Assembly (NCBI RefSeq): GCF_013033965.1
Contig: NZ_WQFE01000002.1
Coordinates: forward strand, 124,001-188,000
Source of the DNA: Ruegeria atlantica
Lineage (GTDB): Bacteria > Pseudomonadota > Alphaproteobacteria > Rhodobacterales > Rhodobacteraceae
Length of the DNA: 64,000 bases
Reading direction: 5' to 3'
The position numbers and the translations under genes were made by a program. The notes beneath the pieces were generated by a model. That model had not been told where the DNA came from and did no database searches. It saw only the letters and a program-made list of their open reading frames with translations. Shown one piece after another: positions 24,604 to 34,852 of the stretch (the stretch's first letter is position 1; each line of letters begins with the position of its first letter).

Positions 24604-27321
24604 TCAGGTCAGCCGGCCGTGGCAATGTTTGAATTTCTTGCCCGATCCACAGGGGCACAGATCGTTGCGCGACGGGTTCCCCCAGGTCGAAGGATCGTCT
24701 TCAACAAACCCGGGTCGCGCGTCGCCGGAAGCCTGGGCTTCGGCCACCGCTTCGGCCCTGTCAGCGGCCTGATCCACCGCCTGTTGCGCCTGTGCCTGCT
24801 GCGCCTGCATCTGGGCCAGCATCTCGCGCTGTTCCTCTTCGGTCAGCGGACGGACCCGCGACAATTGCTGAGTGACGGTCTCACGCAGACTGTCCAACAT
24901 CCCTTCGAACAGCTGGAAGCTCTCGTTCTTGTATTCGTTCAGTGGATCGCGCTGGGCGTAACCGCGGAACCCAACGACCGAGCGCAGATGTTCCAGCGTC
25001 AGCAGGTGCTCGCGCCATTTGCTGTCGATTGTCTGCAGCAGAACCTGCTTTTCGATGTTGCGCATGTTCTCGGGACCAAAGGCCGCTGCTTTTTGCGCCA
25101 TCATCTCATCGGCCGCATTGACCAGGCGCTCACGCACCTGCTCATCATCCACACCTTCTTCGGCGGCCCAGTCCTGTACGGGCGCGTCTATGGTCAGCTT
25201 TTCCTTGATCGCCTCGTGCAGGCCATCGGTGTCCCACTGATCGGCATAGGTTTTCGGCGGCATGTATTCGTCGATCAGATCGTCGATCACCTGTTCGCGC
25301 ATGTCCGAGACGATTTCGGACAGGTCATCGGTCGACATGATCTCGCGCCGTTGGCTGAACACCACCTTCCGTTGATCGTTCATCACGTCGTCGAATTTCA
25401 GGACGTTCTTGCGCATGTCAAAGTTGCGGCCTTCGACCTTGGACTGCGCGCGTTCCAGCGACTTGTTCACCCAAGGGTGCACGATCGCCTCGCCCTCTTT
25501 CATGCCCAGCGTGGTCAGAACCTTGTCCAACCGCTCGGAACCAAAGATGCGCATCAGGTCGTCTTCGAGGCTCAGGTAGAACACGGTACGGCCCGGGTCA
25601 CCCTGACGGCCCGAACGGCCACGCAGCTGGTTGTCAATCCGGCGGCTTTCGTGACGCTCGGACGCCATGACGTACAGACCACCTGCAGCCAGAACCTTTT
25701 CTTTTTCTTCTGCGTGGCGCGCTTCTTCCTTGGCGCGCAGCTCGACCGGGTCGGCCTCGGGATTTTCGGCCAGCGCCTGCAGAACCTTCATCTCGACATT
25801 GCCGCCCAGCTGAATGTCGGTTCCGCGACCGGCCATGTTGGTGGCAATGGTCACCGCACCATATCGGCCAGCATCTGCCACGATCTGCGCCTCTTGCTCG
25901 TGCTGGCGGGCGTTCAGAACGTTGTGTTCGATGCCTTCTTTTTGCAGCAGCTGGCTTAGCAGTTCTGATTTCTCGATCGAGGTCGTTCCGAGCAGAACCG
26001 GCTGACCCTTTTCCTGCGCCTCTTTAGTCTCACTGATCATCGCGCCGTATTTTTCACCTGCGGTGCGATAGACCTGATCGTCTTCGTCCAGACGAGCAAT
26101 CGGCTTGTTTGTCGGAACTTCGACCACACCCAAGCCATAGATTTCCTGGAATTCCTCAGCTTCGGTCAGTGCGGTGCCGGTCATGCCGCCCAGCTTGTCA
26201 TACAGGCGGAAATAGTTCTGGAAGGTCACGCTGGCCAGCGTCACGTTTTCTGGCTGAATCTGTACGCCTTCTTTGGCTTCGATGGCCTGATGCAGACCTT
26301 CGGACAGACGGCGTCCCGGCATCATCCGGCCTGTAAACTCGTCAATCAGAACGACGTTTCCGTCACGGACGATGTAGTCTTTGTCACGTGTAAACAGCTT
26401 GTGCGCGCGCAGGCCTTGATTGACGTGGTGTACTACCGTGGTGCTTTCGGGGTCATACAGCGAATGGCCTTCTGGGATCAGACCGTTGGCGATCAACCGT
26501 TGCTCCAGGAACTCGTTGCCCTCATCGGTGAAGGTCACGTTCCGGGACTTTTCATCCAGCGTAAAGTGATCATCGCTCAGCGACGGAATCAGGGCGTCGA
26601 TGGTGGTATACAGGTCCGAGCGGTCCTCGGACGGGCCCGAGATGATCAGCGGAGTTCGCGCCTCGTCAATCAGGATCGAGTCGACTTCGTCCACAATCGC
26701 GAAATTGTGGTATTTCTGGTAGATTTGATCCAAATCCGCCTTCATGTTGTCGCGCAGATAGTCAAACCCCAGCTCATTATTGGTGGCATAGGTGACGTCG
26801 CAGGCATAGGCGGCTTTTTTCTCGGCATCTGGCTGACCCGACCAGATCACGCCGATGGTCATACCAAGGGCTCCGAACACTTTGCCCATCCACTCGGCGT
26901 CACGCTTGGCCAGGTATTCGTTTACCGTGACCACGTGTACGCCCTTGCCGGTCAGCGCGTTCAGATAGGCGGGGAAGGTGGCAACCAGGGTTTTGCCCTC
27001 ACCCGTCTTCATTTCCGAGATGTTGCCCTGATGCAGGAATGCACCGCCCATCAGCTGCACGTCAAAGGCCCGCAGACCCAGCGCGCGCTTGGCGCCCTCG
27101 CGGACGTTGGCAAAGGCTTCGGGCAGCAGGTCGTCCAGCGCTTCGCCATCCAGTGCACGCTTGCGCAGCTCGGCGGTCTTTTCGATCAGGCCCTCATCGG
27201 ACAGTTTCTCGAACTCAGGTTCCAGCGCATTGATCTTTTCGACCAGCGGGCGGGTCGCCTTGATCTTGCGGTCGTTCGGTGTTCCGAACACCTTTTTGGC
27301 GAGCGTTCCGAGTCCCAGCAT
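24604..27321 (-). CDS. secA: Preprotein translocase ATPase SecA
   Basis: Motor ATPase of the Sec export pathway at the inner membrane. DEAD-type motor: [17 protein letters not shown] (Walker A), [20 protein letters not shown] (Walker B), then [14 protein letters not shown] and [10 protein letters not shown] in the second motor domain. The C-terminal linker is Gln/Ala-rich, followed by the zinc-binding SEC-C motif ([14 protein letters not shown]) that contacts SecB. 905 residues. ATG 27321 was chosen because TGGAGTG precedes it; the frame is open 22 codons further up. Divergent from the parvulin gene. Confidence 0.98.
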   Translation of the reverse strand: MLGLGTLAKKVFGTPNDRKIKATRPLVEKINALEPEFEKLSDEGLIEKTAELRKRALDGEALDDLLPEAFANVREGAKRALGLRAFDVQLMGGAFLHQGNISEMKTGEGKTLVATFPAYLNALTGKGVHVVTVNEYLAKRDAEWMGKVFGALGMTIGVIWSGQPDAEKKAAYACDVTYATNNELGFDYLRDNMKADLDQIYQKYHNFAIVDEVDSILIDEARTPLIISGPSEDRSDLYTTIDALIPSLSDDHFTLDEKSRNVTFTDEGNEFLEQRLIANGLIPEGHSLYDPESTTVVHHVNQGLRAHKLFTRDKDYIVRDGNVVLIDEFTGRMMPGRRLSEGLHQAIEAKEGVQIQPENVTLASVTFQNYFRLYDKLGGMTGTALTEAEEFQEIYGLGVVEVPTNKPIARLDEDDQVYRTAGEKYGAMISETKEAQEKGQPVLLGTTSIEKSELLSQLLQKEGIEHNVLNARQHEQEAQIVADAGRYGAVTIATNMAGRGTDIQLGGNVEMKVLQALAENPEADPVELRAKEEARHAEEKEKVLAAGGLYVMASERHESRRIDNQLRGRSGRQGDPGRTVFYLSLEDDLMRIFGSERLDKVLTTLGMKEGEAIVHPWVNKSLERAQSKVEGRNFDMRKNVLKFDDVMNDQRKVVFSQRREIMSTDDLSEIVSDMREQVIDDLIDEYMPPKTYADQWDTDGLHEAIKEKLTIDAPVQDWAAEEGVDDEQVRERLVNAADEMMAQKAAAFGPENMRNIEKQVLLQTIDSKWREHLLTLEHLRSVVGFRGYAQRDPLNEYKNESFQLFEGMLDSLRETVTQQLSRVRPLTEEEQREMLAQMQAQQAQAQQAVDQAADRAEAVAEAQASGDARPGFVEDDPSTWGNPSRNDLCPCGSGKKFKHCHGRLT

Positions 27322-27497
27322 GTTCACTCCAGCGGATCTGTTCTTGTCTTGGTTGCGACAGGCTTGCCCACCTTGCTTGCAACCCATAGATACGGGGAAT
27401 GAAAGGCGGCCCTGTCCAAGGCTTCAAAGCGATGTAAGCGGCAGGTCCCAGAGTGTCAACGCCACGCCCTGTCGCGGCAAAGAAATAGGATGATTCC

Positions 27498-28346
27498 ATG
27501 CCCAAAGGCCTCACTTTTCTGCCATCGCTGGCTTTGGCTGCCGTGATGGCGATGCCGCTTGCCGCCGAAACCAAGCCGGACGCGGATACGGTCGTCGCCA
27601 ATGTGAACGGGGATGAAATCACATTGGGTCACGTTATCGCATCCGTTGCGGCGCTGCCGCCGAACTACGCCGAGATCGAAGATGACGTTCTGTATGAATT
27701 CATCATCGAGCAGTTGATCCAGCAACAGTTGCTTGCGCAGCAGCAGGACGACCTGAACCGGCTGAACCAACTGGGGCTGGAAAACGAAGGCCGGTCCATG
27801 CGGGCAGTACAAACTGTCAATGCGTTGCTGGGCGATGTCGTGACCGACGAGGCGATCCAGGCTGCCTATGATGCGGAATTCAGCAACTTTCAGGGCGAAG
27901 ATGAGTTTGACGCCAGCCATATTCTTGTAGCGTCCGAAGACGAGGCCAAGGAAATCAAAACCTTGCTGGATGACGGCGCCGATTTTGCCGAGATGGCCAA
28001 AGAAAAGTCAACCGGCCCATCGGGTCCAAATGGCGGGTCATTGGGATGGTTCGGCAAAGGTCAAATGGTGCCGGAATTTGAAAACGCCGTTGTTGGGCTG
28101 GAAAAGGGTCAGATCTCGGACCCGGTGCAGACGCAATTCGGCTGGCACCTGATCATTCTCAACAACATGCGAAAGACCGAAGCGCCGGCGCTTGATGCCG
28201 TTCGCGATCAACTGGCCCAGTCCATTCAGCAGGAGGCGGTTCAAGCCAAGATCGACGAATTGACGCAACAGGCACAGATCGAACGCCCTGCATTGGATGG
28301 CGTTGGCCCAGAGGTCATCCGTCAGATCGACTTGGTTCAGGAGTAA
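27498..28346 (+). CDS. Periplasmic parvulin-type peptidyl-prolyl isomerase
   Basis: 282 residues with an N-terminal signal peptide (LTFLPSLALAAVMAMPLAAE). An N-terminal chaperone-like helical region is followed by a parvulin domain at about residues 135-225 (FDASHILVASEDEAKEI, GADFAEMAKEKSTGPSGPNGGSLGWFGKGQMVPEFE, QTQFGWHLIIL). It is a helper for folding exported proteins, similar to PrsA/SurA-type isomerases. Divergent from secA, a sensible neighbour. Followed 5 bases later by argJ, so perhaps co-transcribed. Confidence 0.9.
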   Translation: MPKGLTFLPSLALAAVMAMPLAAETKPDADTVVANVNGDEITLGHVIASVAALPPNYAEIEDDVLYEFIIEQLIQQQLLAQQQDDLNRLNQLGLENEGRSMRAVQTVNALLGDVVTDEAIQAAYDAEFSNFQGEDEFDASHILVASEDEAKEIKTLLDDGADFAEMAKEKSTGPSGPNGGSLGWFGKGQMVPEFENAVVGLEKGQISDPVQTQFGWHLIILNNMRKTEAPALDAVRDQLAQSIQQEAVQAKIDELTQQAQIERPALDGVGPEVIRQIDLVQE

Positions 28347-28351
28347 CTCCA

Positions 28352-29578
28352 GTGGCCACCATCACCAAGGTTTCGCCGCTGGCCCCAGCGGCCTTCCCCG
28401 ATTTGCCGGCCATCGACGGTGTGCGTTTCGCCACCGTCGAGGCGGGCGTCCGCTATCAGGGCCGCACTGATGTGATGCTGGCGGTGCTGGACCCCGGCAC
28501 ATCCGTGGCTGGGGTGTTCACCCGGTCCGCCACTCGCGCCGCTCCGGTTCTGGACTGTCAGAAGAAAATCGGTGGCCCCAGTGACGGGCCTGCGGCGATT
28601 TTGGTGAACTCGGGCAATGCAAATGCCTTTACGGGGCATTACGGCCAGACCTCGGTGGTCGAAGTCATACAAGCCGTATCCGCCGCGACCGATGTGGCGG
28701 CGGAGCGGGTGTTCACCTCGTCCACCGGCGTGATTGGTGAGCCGCTGCCCCACGACCGTATTGTGGCACAGCTTGAGGCGCTCAAGGCGGGGCTCAGTCG
28801 CCATGCGATCGAGGACGCAGCGCGCGCCATCATGACCACCGACACGTTTCCGAAAGGGGCCAGTGCGCAGGTCGAGATTGCGGGCAAAACAGTCTCTATT
28901 GCGGGGATTGCCAAGGGCTCAGGTATGATCGCGCCGGATATGGCGACGATGCTGGTTTACATCTTCACCGACGCACAGGTGGAACAGTCTGCCCTTCAGG
29001 CGATGCTGGGCGCTCAGACCGACCGCACGTTCAACTGCATCACTGTAGACAGCGATACGTCGACTTCGGACAGCCTGCTGTTGTGTGCAACCGGGGCCTC
29101 GGGGGTCGATGCCACCGGTAATACGGCGTTTGCCGAGGCACTGGAAAGCGTCATGCTGGATCTGTCACAGCAAGTTGTACGTGACGGTGAGGGGGCCACA
29201 AAATTCGTAGAAATTCGTGTAACCGGAGCGGCCTCGGATGCTGACGCCAAGGTGCATGGTCTGGCCATCGCCAACTCACCGCTGGTGAAAACCGCGATTG
29301 CGGGCGAGGACCCGAACTGGGGCCGCGTGGTCATGGCTATCGGTAAGTCCGGTGCCGCAGCCGATCGCGACCTGCTGAGCATTTCTTTCGGCGACATTCT
29401 GGTGGCCGAGAAAGGCTGGGTCAGCCCCGATTACCGCGAAGAAGACGCCGCCGCCTATATGAAAGGTCAGGATTTGGTGATTGCCGTCGATCTGGGGTTG
29501 GGCGCGGGCAAATCCACCGTCTGGACCTGCGATCTGACCCATGGATATATCGAGATCAACGCGGATTACCGGTCGTGA
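28352..29578 (+). CDS. argJ: Bifunctional glutamate N-acetyltransferase / ornithine acetyltransferase
   Basis: Catalyses transacetylation from N-acetylornithine to glutamate in the cyclic arginine pathway. The self-cleavage site is visible in PDMATMLVYIFTD (cleavage between Ala and Thr, giving the nucleophilic Thr). ILVNSGNANAFTG, FTSSTGVIGEPLP, TTDTFPK and GEDPNWGRVVMAIGKSG are conserved family stretches. 408 residues. GTG start 28352 after GGAG 28340-28343. Overlaps the Nudix gene by 4 bases (GTGA). Confidence 0.95.
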   Translation: MATITKVSPLAPAAFPDLPAIDGVRFATVEAGVRYQGRTDVMLAVLDPGTSVAGVFTRSATRAAPVLDCQKKIGGPSDGPAAILVNSGNANAFTGHYGQTSVVEVIQAVSAATDVAAERVFTSSTGVIGEPLPHDRIVAQLEALKAGLSRHAIEDAARAIMTTDTFPKGASAQVEIAGKTVSIAGIAKGSGMIAPDMATMLVYIFTDAQVEQSALQAMLGAQTDRTFNCITVDSDTSTSDSLLLCATGASGVDATGNTAFAEALESVMLDLSQQVVRDGEGATKFVEIRVTGAASDADAKVHGLAIANSPLVKTAIAGEDPNWGRVVMAIGKSGAAADRDLLSISFGDILVAEKGWVSPDYREEDAAAYMKGQDLVIAVDLGLGAGKSTVWTCDLTHGYIEINADYRS

Positions 29579-29973
29579 AAACGGTTCTGGTATCTGCGGT
29601 CGCCCTGATCGACATCGAGGGCCGCGTCTTGCTGGCCCAACGCCCCGAAGGCAAATCCATGGCCGGTCTCTGGGAATTTCCCGGCGGCAAGATCGAACCC
29701 GGCGAAACCCCCGAGGCCGCCCTGATCCGCGAATTGCATGAGGAACTGGGAATAGACACCTGGGCTTCATGCCTCGCGCCTCTGACTTTTGCCAGCCACA
29801 GTTATGACGATTTTCATCTGCTGATGCCGCTGTTTGCTTGTCGCAAGTGGGAGGGGATTCCGCAGTCGAAAGAAGGTCAGGCGCTGAAATGGGTGCGGGC
29901 GAATGAGTTGCGCAATTATCCGATGCCTGCGGCGGACGTGCCGCTGATCCCGATCCTGCGGGATTGGTTGTAG
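29575..29973 (+). CDS. mutT: MutT-family Nudix hydrolase (8-oxo-dGTP diphosphatase type)
   Basis: 132 residues with a complete Nudix box, GGKIEPGETPEAALIRELHEELGI, spanning about residues 37-60 (given here in two parts: GGKIEPGETPEAAL and RELHEELGI). LWEFPGG before the box and the overall length match MutT, which sanitises oxidised dGTP. GTG start 29575 overlaps the argJ stop. The argJ-mutT order is common in Rhodobacterales. Confidence 0.88.
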   Translation: MKTVLVSAVALIDIEGRVLLAQRPEGKSMAGLWEFPGGKIEPGETPEAALIRELHEELGIDTWASCLAPLTFASHSYDDFHLLMPLFACRKWEGIPQSKEGQALKWVRANELRNYPMPAADVPLIPILRDWL

Positions 29974-30087
29974 TGGTTGCTATTCAGATGTCGCTTCAGA
30001 CAAATGAAGGATAACTTGATGTGTCATACTCTTTTCAGCTTAAGCCTGTGTTGCAGCAAGTGCATAAACATAGAAGTATGAGATTCA

Positions 30088-30549
30088 ATGAAGTGGGTAT
30101 CTATTGCTGGCTCAATTGCAATCCTAGGGATAGCCGCGGCGGCGCAAGCTCGTGACGATTGCCCCGATGCCAACTACAATTTAAGGGGCGAATGGTTTAA
30201 TCCAATCAATTCGGATGAACCTGTGAATGAATTCCAACTTGTGTTCGATACACTCGATGATGGCGCATATGGCTGTTACTGGGTTCGGCAAATGTACTTT
30301 GACGATGCTAAGCCCGGTGAGGTTTTTCTTGCATTTTTAGCTGGTCAAACTGAAGAGAGCCTTTCCGTTGTAATTGCTGCGCCTGACGGCAGGATTACGA
30401 CGCCCGATGGCCGCCCTAGTGTAAGCCGGGATTCGTTTATTTATTCTTTTGGAATATCAAAAACGGGTCTTACAAAAACCACCTTCGAACACGCCACCTT
30501 CAACCTTCGCGTGCGAGGCAGACCGCGCTCCCACACCCAGATCGAATAG
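30088..30549 (+). CDS. Exported protein of unknown function
   Basis: 153 residues with a clear signal peptide (WVSIAGSIAILGIAAAAQA, cleavage before RDD). The mature part has two cysteines (DDCPDANY and YGCYWV) that could form a disulfide, and a beta-rich composition. I do not recognise the family. The gene and its flanks (about 29975-30600) are noticeably more A/T-rich than the neighbours, and it stands alone with over 100 bases on each side. A recent acquisition or loosely constrained accessory gene is possible. Confidence 0.6.
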   Translation: MKWVSIAGSIAILGIAAAAQARDDCPDANYNLRGEWFNPINSDEPVNEFQLVFDTLDDGAYGCYWVRQMYFDDAKPGEVFLAFLAGQTEESLSVVIAAPDGRITTPDGRPSVSRDSFIYSFGISKTGLTKTTFEHATFNLRVRGRPRSHTQIE

Positions 30550-30682
30550 CTTGTTACAATTCGTAAGAATTGAGAAAACATCAGGCAAAACTTGACGCTG
30601 ATCTTTCCTGCGTCCCTTATCGGGGCGTTGGCGCTCGGGGTTGATCCCCGGTCCGCCGTTTCCGGCCCGGAGGAGGGATCGG

Positions 30683-32674
30683 ATGGGGAGGAGAAAGAGA
30701 TTGGCTCAGACGCAGTCGGGCGCTGAAGGGATGCACTCTCTTCCGGCGCTGCTACACCGCAATGCGACCCAGTTCGGGGACGCCCCGGCCTACCGGGAAA
30801 AGGAATTCGGAATCTGGCAATGCTGGACCTGGGCCGAGGCAGCCGCAGAGATCCGCGCGATTGCTTTGGGATTTCTGGAACTTGGTGTAGCACAAGGCGA
30901 CCACATCGCCGTGATCGGACGCAACCGCCCGGCGCATTACTGGTCGATGGTCGCGGCCCAGATGGTGGGCGCAATTCCTGTCCCGCTATATCAGGACGCT
31001 GTGGCCGAAGAGATGGCCTATGTGCTGGAACACTGTGGCGCGAAATACGTCGTCTGCGGTGATCAGGAGCAGGTCGACAAGGTCATCGAGATTCAGGAGA
31101 ACCTGCATCAGGTCAAACACATCCTCTATACCGATAAGCGGGGGATGCGGAAATACGACCACAGCCAGATGAACGCGCTGGAAGACTTGATGGCTGAGGG
31201 CAGCGCCGGCCACGCGCGTTTTGACGCGGAACTGGACCGTCGGATTACCGGGATCGGATATGACGATACATGTGTGATGCTGTATACGTCGGGCACCACC
31301 GGCAAACCCAAGGGCGTGGTGCTGTCGAACCGCAACGTAATTGAAAGCGCCAAAAACTCGGCCGATTTCGATCACCTGACCCGGAACGAGGACATCCTGT
31401 CTTACCTGCCGATGGCCTGGGTAGGCGATTTCATCTTTTCCATCGGTCAGGCCTATTGGTGCGGGTTTTGTGTGAACTGCCCCGAAAGCGCTGACACGAT
31501 GATGACCGACCTGCGCGAGATCGGGCCGACCTACTTCTTCGCCCCACCGCGCGTGTTCGAGACCCAGCTGACCAATGTGATGATCCGGATGGAGGACGCC
31601 GGCAAGCTGAAGCAGCGCATGTTCCACCACTTCATGGCGCACGCGAAAAAGGTGGGTGGTTTGCTGCTGGACGGCAAGCCCGTCGGTTTCGGCGATCGGA
31701 TGAAATACGCGCTGGGCAATATGTTGGTCTATGGGCCGCTCAAGGATACGCTGGGTTATGGCCGCTTTCGCGTGGGTTACACTGCGGGTGAGGCGATCGG
31801 GCCGGAGATTTTCGATTTTTACCGCTCGCTCGGCATCAACCTGAAACAACTTTACGGTCAGACCGAAGCGACGGTTTTCATCACCGTTCAGCCGGATGGT
31901 GAGGTGCGCGCCGACACGGTTGGCGTTCCAGCGCCCGATGTTGAGCTGAAAATCGACGACAGTGGTGAGATCCACTACCGCTCGCCCGGTGTATTTGTCG
32001 AGTACTATAACAACCCGGATTCCACGGCCTCGACCAAAGATGCCGAGGGCTGGGTTGCCACAGGCGATGCCGGGTTCATTGAGGAAAGCTCGGGCCATTT
32101 GCGGATCATCGACCGGGCCAAGGATGTTGGCAAAATGGCCGATGGGTCGATGTTTGCCCCCAAGTATGTTGAGAACAAACTAAAGTTCTACCCAGATATT
32201 CTTGAGGTTGTTCTTTTCGGTAACGGCAAGGACCGTTGTGTGGCCTTTATCAACATTGACCTGACGGCGGTGGGCAATTGGGCGGAACGCAACAATGTAG
32301 CTTACGCATCTTACCAGGAACTAACGGCAAATCCACGTGTGTTAGAGACAATTCGTGGTCATGTCGAAGAGGTGAACAAATCCGTGGCCGCGGATGAGAT
32401 GTTATCGGGCTGTCAGGTGCATCGCTTTGTGGTGTTGCACAAGGAATTGGATGCGGATGATGGTGAGATGACGCGCACGCGGAAGGTACGCCGCGGGTTT
32501 GTCGAGGATAAATTCAGCGACATCATCGATGCGCTTTATGATGGGTCTTCGAGTGTCTCGACCACGACCGAAGTGACCTATGAAGACGGCCGCAAGGGCT
32601 CGATCAGCGCGACGCTTGAGATTGTCGACGCGCCGGTTGTCCCGGTCGCGCAGCACAAGGTGGCGGCGGAATGA
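30683..32674 (+). CDS. AMP-forming acyl/aryl-CoA ligase, long-chain type
   Basis: ANL-superfamily ligase of 663 residues that activates a carboxylic acid with ATP and CoA. Key motifs: the phosphate loop YTSGTTGKPKG, YGQTEATVFITVQ (A5), TGDAGFIEESSGHLRIIDRAKD (A7-A8), and a C-terminal region near ERNNVAYASY. The length and lid resemble long-chain acyl-CoA synthetases (FadD15-like), with no insertion or fusion. ATG 30683 follows a very strong GGAGGAGGG. First gene of a cluster with a branched-chain-type ABC importer and a phenylacetate-CoA-ligase-like gene, so the substrate is probably what that importer brings in. Confidence 0.85.
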   Translation: MGRRKRLAQTQSGAEGMHSLPALLHRNATQFGDAPAYREKEFGIWQCWTWAEAAAEIRAIALGFLELGVAQGDHIAVIGRNRPAHYWSMVAAQMVGAIPVPLYQDAVAEEMAYVLEHCGAKYVVCGDQEQVDKVIEIQENLHQVKHILYTDKRGMRKYDHSQMNALEDLMAEGSAGHARFDAELDRRITGIGYDDTCVMLYTSGTTGKPKGVVLSNRNVIESAKNSADFDHLTRNEDILSYLPMAWVGDFIFSIGQAYWCGFCVNCPESADTMMTDLREIGPTYFFAPPRVFETQLTNVMIRMEDAGKLKQRMFHHFMAHAKKVGGLLLDGKPVGFGDRMKYALGNMLVYGPLKDTLGYGRFRVGYTAGEAIGPEIFDFYRSLGINLKQLYGQTEATVFITVQPDGEVRADTVGVPAPDVELKIDDSGEIHYRSPGVFVEYYNNPDSTASTKDAEGWVATGDAGFIEESSGHLRIIDRAKDVGKMADGSMFAPKYVENKLKFYPDILEVVLFGNGKDRCVAFINIDLTAVGNWAERNNVAYASYQELTANPRVLETIRGHVEEVNKSVAADEMLSGCQVHRFVVLHKELDADDGEMTRTRKVRRGFVEDKFSDIIDALYDGSSSVSTTTEVTYEDGRKGSISATLEIVDAPVVPVAQHKVAAE

Positions 32675-32752
32675 GGGCCGGTCGTGCGCCGCTCGACCTG
32701 CGGTCATCGCCCCGCCCGCCGTCCCGTTTTTCCGCAAGTCTGGGAGTGACTG

Positions 32753-33571
32753 ATGCTGGATAGCTCCGAAGGATATGTCACCGAAGACGGCCGCAAGATC
32801 GGCGGAGTGGTGATGGAGATGAAGAATATCACCCTGCGATTTGGCGGTGTGGTGGCGATCAAGGATATCTCGTTCGATATCCGTGAGGGCGAGATCCGCG
32901 CCATCATCGGTCCGAACGGGGCGGGTAAATCCTCAATGCTGAACGTGATTTCCGGGTTCTATGTCCCTCAGGACGGTGAGGTTTGGTTCCATGGATCGAA
33001 ACGCCCACCGATGCGGCCTTATGAGGTTGCGCGGCAAGGCATTGCTCGGACATTCCAGAACATCGCCCTGTTTGAGGGCATGAGCGTGCTGGACAACGTC
33101 ATGACCGGGCGGCTGAACTATATGAAGACAAACCTGTTTCAGCAGGCCATGTGGAAGGGCAAGGCTGAGGCGGAAGAGGTCGAGAACCGTGAGGCGGTCG
33201 AGAAGATCATCGATTTTCTTGAGATTCAGCACATCCGCAAAACTCCGGTCTCGCGCCTGCCATACGGCTTGAAAAAGCGGGTCGAACTGGCCCGCGCGCT
33301 GGCGGCGGAACCCAAGCTGCTGCTGCTGGATGAACCGATGGCCGGGATGAATGTCGAAGAGAAAGAGGACATGAGCCGCTTTATCCTCGACGTGAATGAC
33401 GAGTTCGGCACCACCATTGCACTGATCGAACATGACATGGGCGTGGTGATGGACCTGAGCGACCGGGTGGTCGTGATGGATTATGGCCGCAAGATCGGCG
33501 ACGGTACGCCTGACGAGGTGCGCAGCAATCAGGAAGTCATCGACGCCTATCTGGGGGTGAGCCATGACTAA
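32753..33571 (+). CDS. Branched-chain-type ABC transporter ATP-binding protein (LivG-like)
   Basis: 272 residues. Walker A GPNGAGKSSMLNVISG, Q-loop QGIARTFQNIALFEGMSV, a signature in the degenerate form LPYGLKKRVELARALA (typical of LivG), Walker B LLLLDEPMAGMN and switch His in ALIEHDMGVVM. The first 20 residues form a short extension. GGGAGTGA precedes ATG 32753. One of two ATPases of the importer encoded by 32753-38193. Confidence 0.88.
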   Translation: MLDSSEGYVTEDGRKIGGVVMEMKNITLRFGGVVAIKDISFDIREGEIRAIIGPNGAGKSSMLNVISGFYVPQDGEVWFHGSKRPPMRPYEVARQGIARTFQNIALFEGMSVLDNVMTGRLNYMKTNLFQQAMWKGKAEAEEVENREAVEKIIDFLEIQHIRKTPVSRLPYGLKKRVELARALAAEPKLLLLDEPMAGMNVEEKEDMSRFILDVNDEFGTTIALIEHDMGVVMDLSDRVVVMDYGRKIGDGTPDEVRSNQEVIDAYLGVSHD

Positions 33572-33600
33572 GCAACTGACAGACATGAGGGGAGGCATAC

Positions 33601-34587
33601 ATGCCTGATCAGCTGATTTTTGCGATGGAGGTCATCCTCAACGGTCTGATGGCCGGGGTTCTTTACGCTCTGGTCGCTTTGGGCTTTGTGCTGATCTACA
33701 AGGCGTCCGGAATTTTCAACTATGCCCAAGGGGTTATGGCGCTGTTCGCCGCCATGACGCTGGTGGGCATCATGAATGGACAAGTGCCGTTTGCCCATCT
33801 GATCAACGCGACCTTCGGGACGCATATCCACAAGTTCGGGTGGAACGTGCCTGCGTTTGTGGCGATTATCATGACGATGGCGGTCATGGTTTTGCTGGCC
33901 TGGGCGGTTCAGCGTTTTGTCATGCGGCATCTGGTCGGGCAGGAGCCGATCATCCTGTTCATGGCCACCATTGGTCTGGCCTACTTCCTTGAGGGTGTGG
34001 CCGACCTGATGTGGGGGTCCGAGATCAAGGCGTTGGATGTGGGCCTGCCGCAGGGCATCAACCTGTGGATCGATGAGACCACGTTCAACATCTTCGGCTA
34101 CGGCTTCTTTATCGACAATCTGGACATTGTGGCGACGGTGATTGCCGCGCTGCTAGTAACCGCGCTGGTCGCGTTCAGCCAATATACCAAGCAGGGCCGG
34201 GCCATGCGCGCGGTGGCGGATGACCATCAGGCCGCGCTGTCGGTGGGGATTTCACTGAACTTTATCTGGATCATGGTGTGGTCGGTGGCCGGGTTCGTGG
34301 CATTGGTCGCTGGCATCATGTGGGGCACCAAGTCGGGCGTTCAGTTCTCGCTGTCGCTGATCGCACTCAAGGCGCTGCCGGTGCTGATGCTGGGCGGGTT
34401 CACCTCGATCCCCGGCGCCATCGTTGGTGGCCTGATCATCGGTGTGGGTGAGAAACTGTTCGAGTTTGCCATCGGCCCGCTGGTCGGCGGCGCGACCGAG
34501 AACTGGTTCGCCTATGTTCTGGCGCTGATCTTCCTCGTGTTCCGGCCGCAGGGCCTGTTCGGTGAGAAGATCATCGAGAGGGTATAG
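33601..34587 (+). CDS. Branched-chain-type ABC transporter permease (LivH-like)
   Basis: 328 residues with about eight helices. ILNGLMAGVLYALVALGFVLIYKASGIFNYAQG at the N-terminus is the LivH signature (shown here by its first parts), and RAVADDHQAALSVGISL is the cytoplasmic ATPase-contact loop. PGAIVGGLIIGVGE near the end is typical. GGAGGC precedes ATG 33601. Followed 4 bases later by a small membrane gene. Confidence 0.88.
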   Translation: MPDQLIFAMEVILNGLMAGVLYALVALGFVLIYKASGIFNYAQGVMALFAAMTLVGIMNGQVPFAHLINATFGTHIHKFGWNVPAFVAIIMTMAVMVLLAWAVQRFVMRHLVGQEPIILFMATIGLAYFLEGVADLMWGSEIKALDVGLPQGINLWIDETTFNIFGYGFFIDNLDIVATVIAALLVTALVAFSQYTKQGRAMRAVADDHQAALSVGISLNFIWIMVWSVAGFVALVAGIMWGTKSGVQFSLSLIALKALPVLMLGGFTSIPGAIVGGLIIGVGEKLFEFAIGPLVGGATENWFAYVLALIFLVFRPQGLFGEKIIERV

Positions 34588-34591
34588 CCGA

Positions 34592-34849
34592 ATGACCAAG
34601 CTGATCGCTGTCATCAACATCATCGCGTGGGCCGGCTTCTGGGCGTTTGGCTATATCGCCCTGACCTCAGACGATCTGACGGAAGGCCAACTGGTGATTG
34701 CAGCGATCCTGGCGTTTGCCGGGCTGGTCATGGGGATCCTGGCCTACATGAAACTGGTGCGCGCCTCAGAGGCGAGCGGATATGCAAAAGGCTCCAAACA
34801 ACTGGACGCCGAGGCCCGCAACCGGGCGCAGGAAGAATGGGGAAAGTAA
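34592..34849 (+). CDS. Small two-helix membrane protein between importer permeases
   Basis: 85 residues: two hydrophobic helices (VINIIAWAGFWAFGYIAL and LVIAAILAFAGLVMGILAYM) linked by an acidic loop, then a charged cytoplasmic-type tail (DAEARNRAQEEWGK). ATG 34592 is preceded by GAGAGGG and lies 4 bases after livH; livM starts 3 bases after it. The tight packing implies co-expression with the permeases. I know of no described function; it may be an accessory subunit of this importer. Confidence 0.7.
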   Translation: MTKLIAVINIIAWAGFWAFGYIALTSDDLTEGQLVIAAILAFAGLVMGILAYMKLVRASEASGYAKGSKQLDAEARNRAQEEWGK

Positions 34850-34852
34850 GAC

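Noticed and set aside
24538-25959. 473-codon plus-strand frame opposite secA
   Set aside because: Antisense shadow of secA; sequence is His/Leu/Val-rich without any domain.
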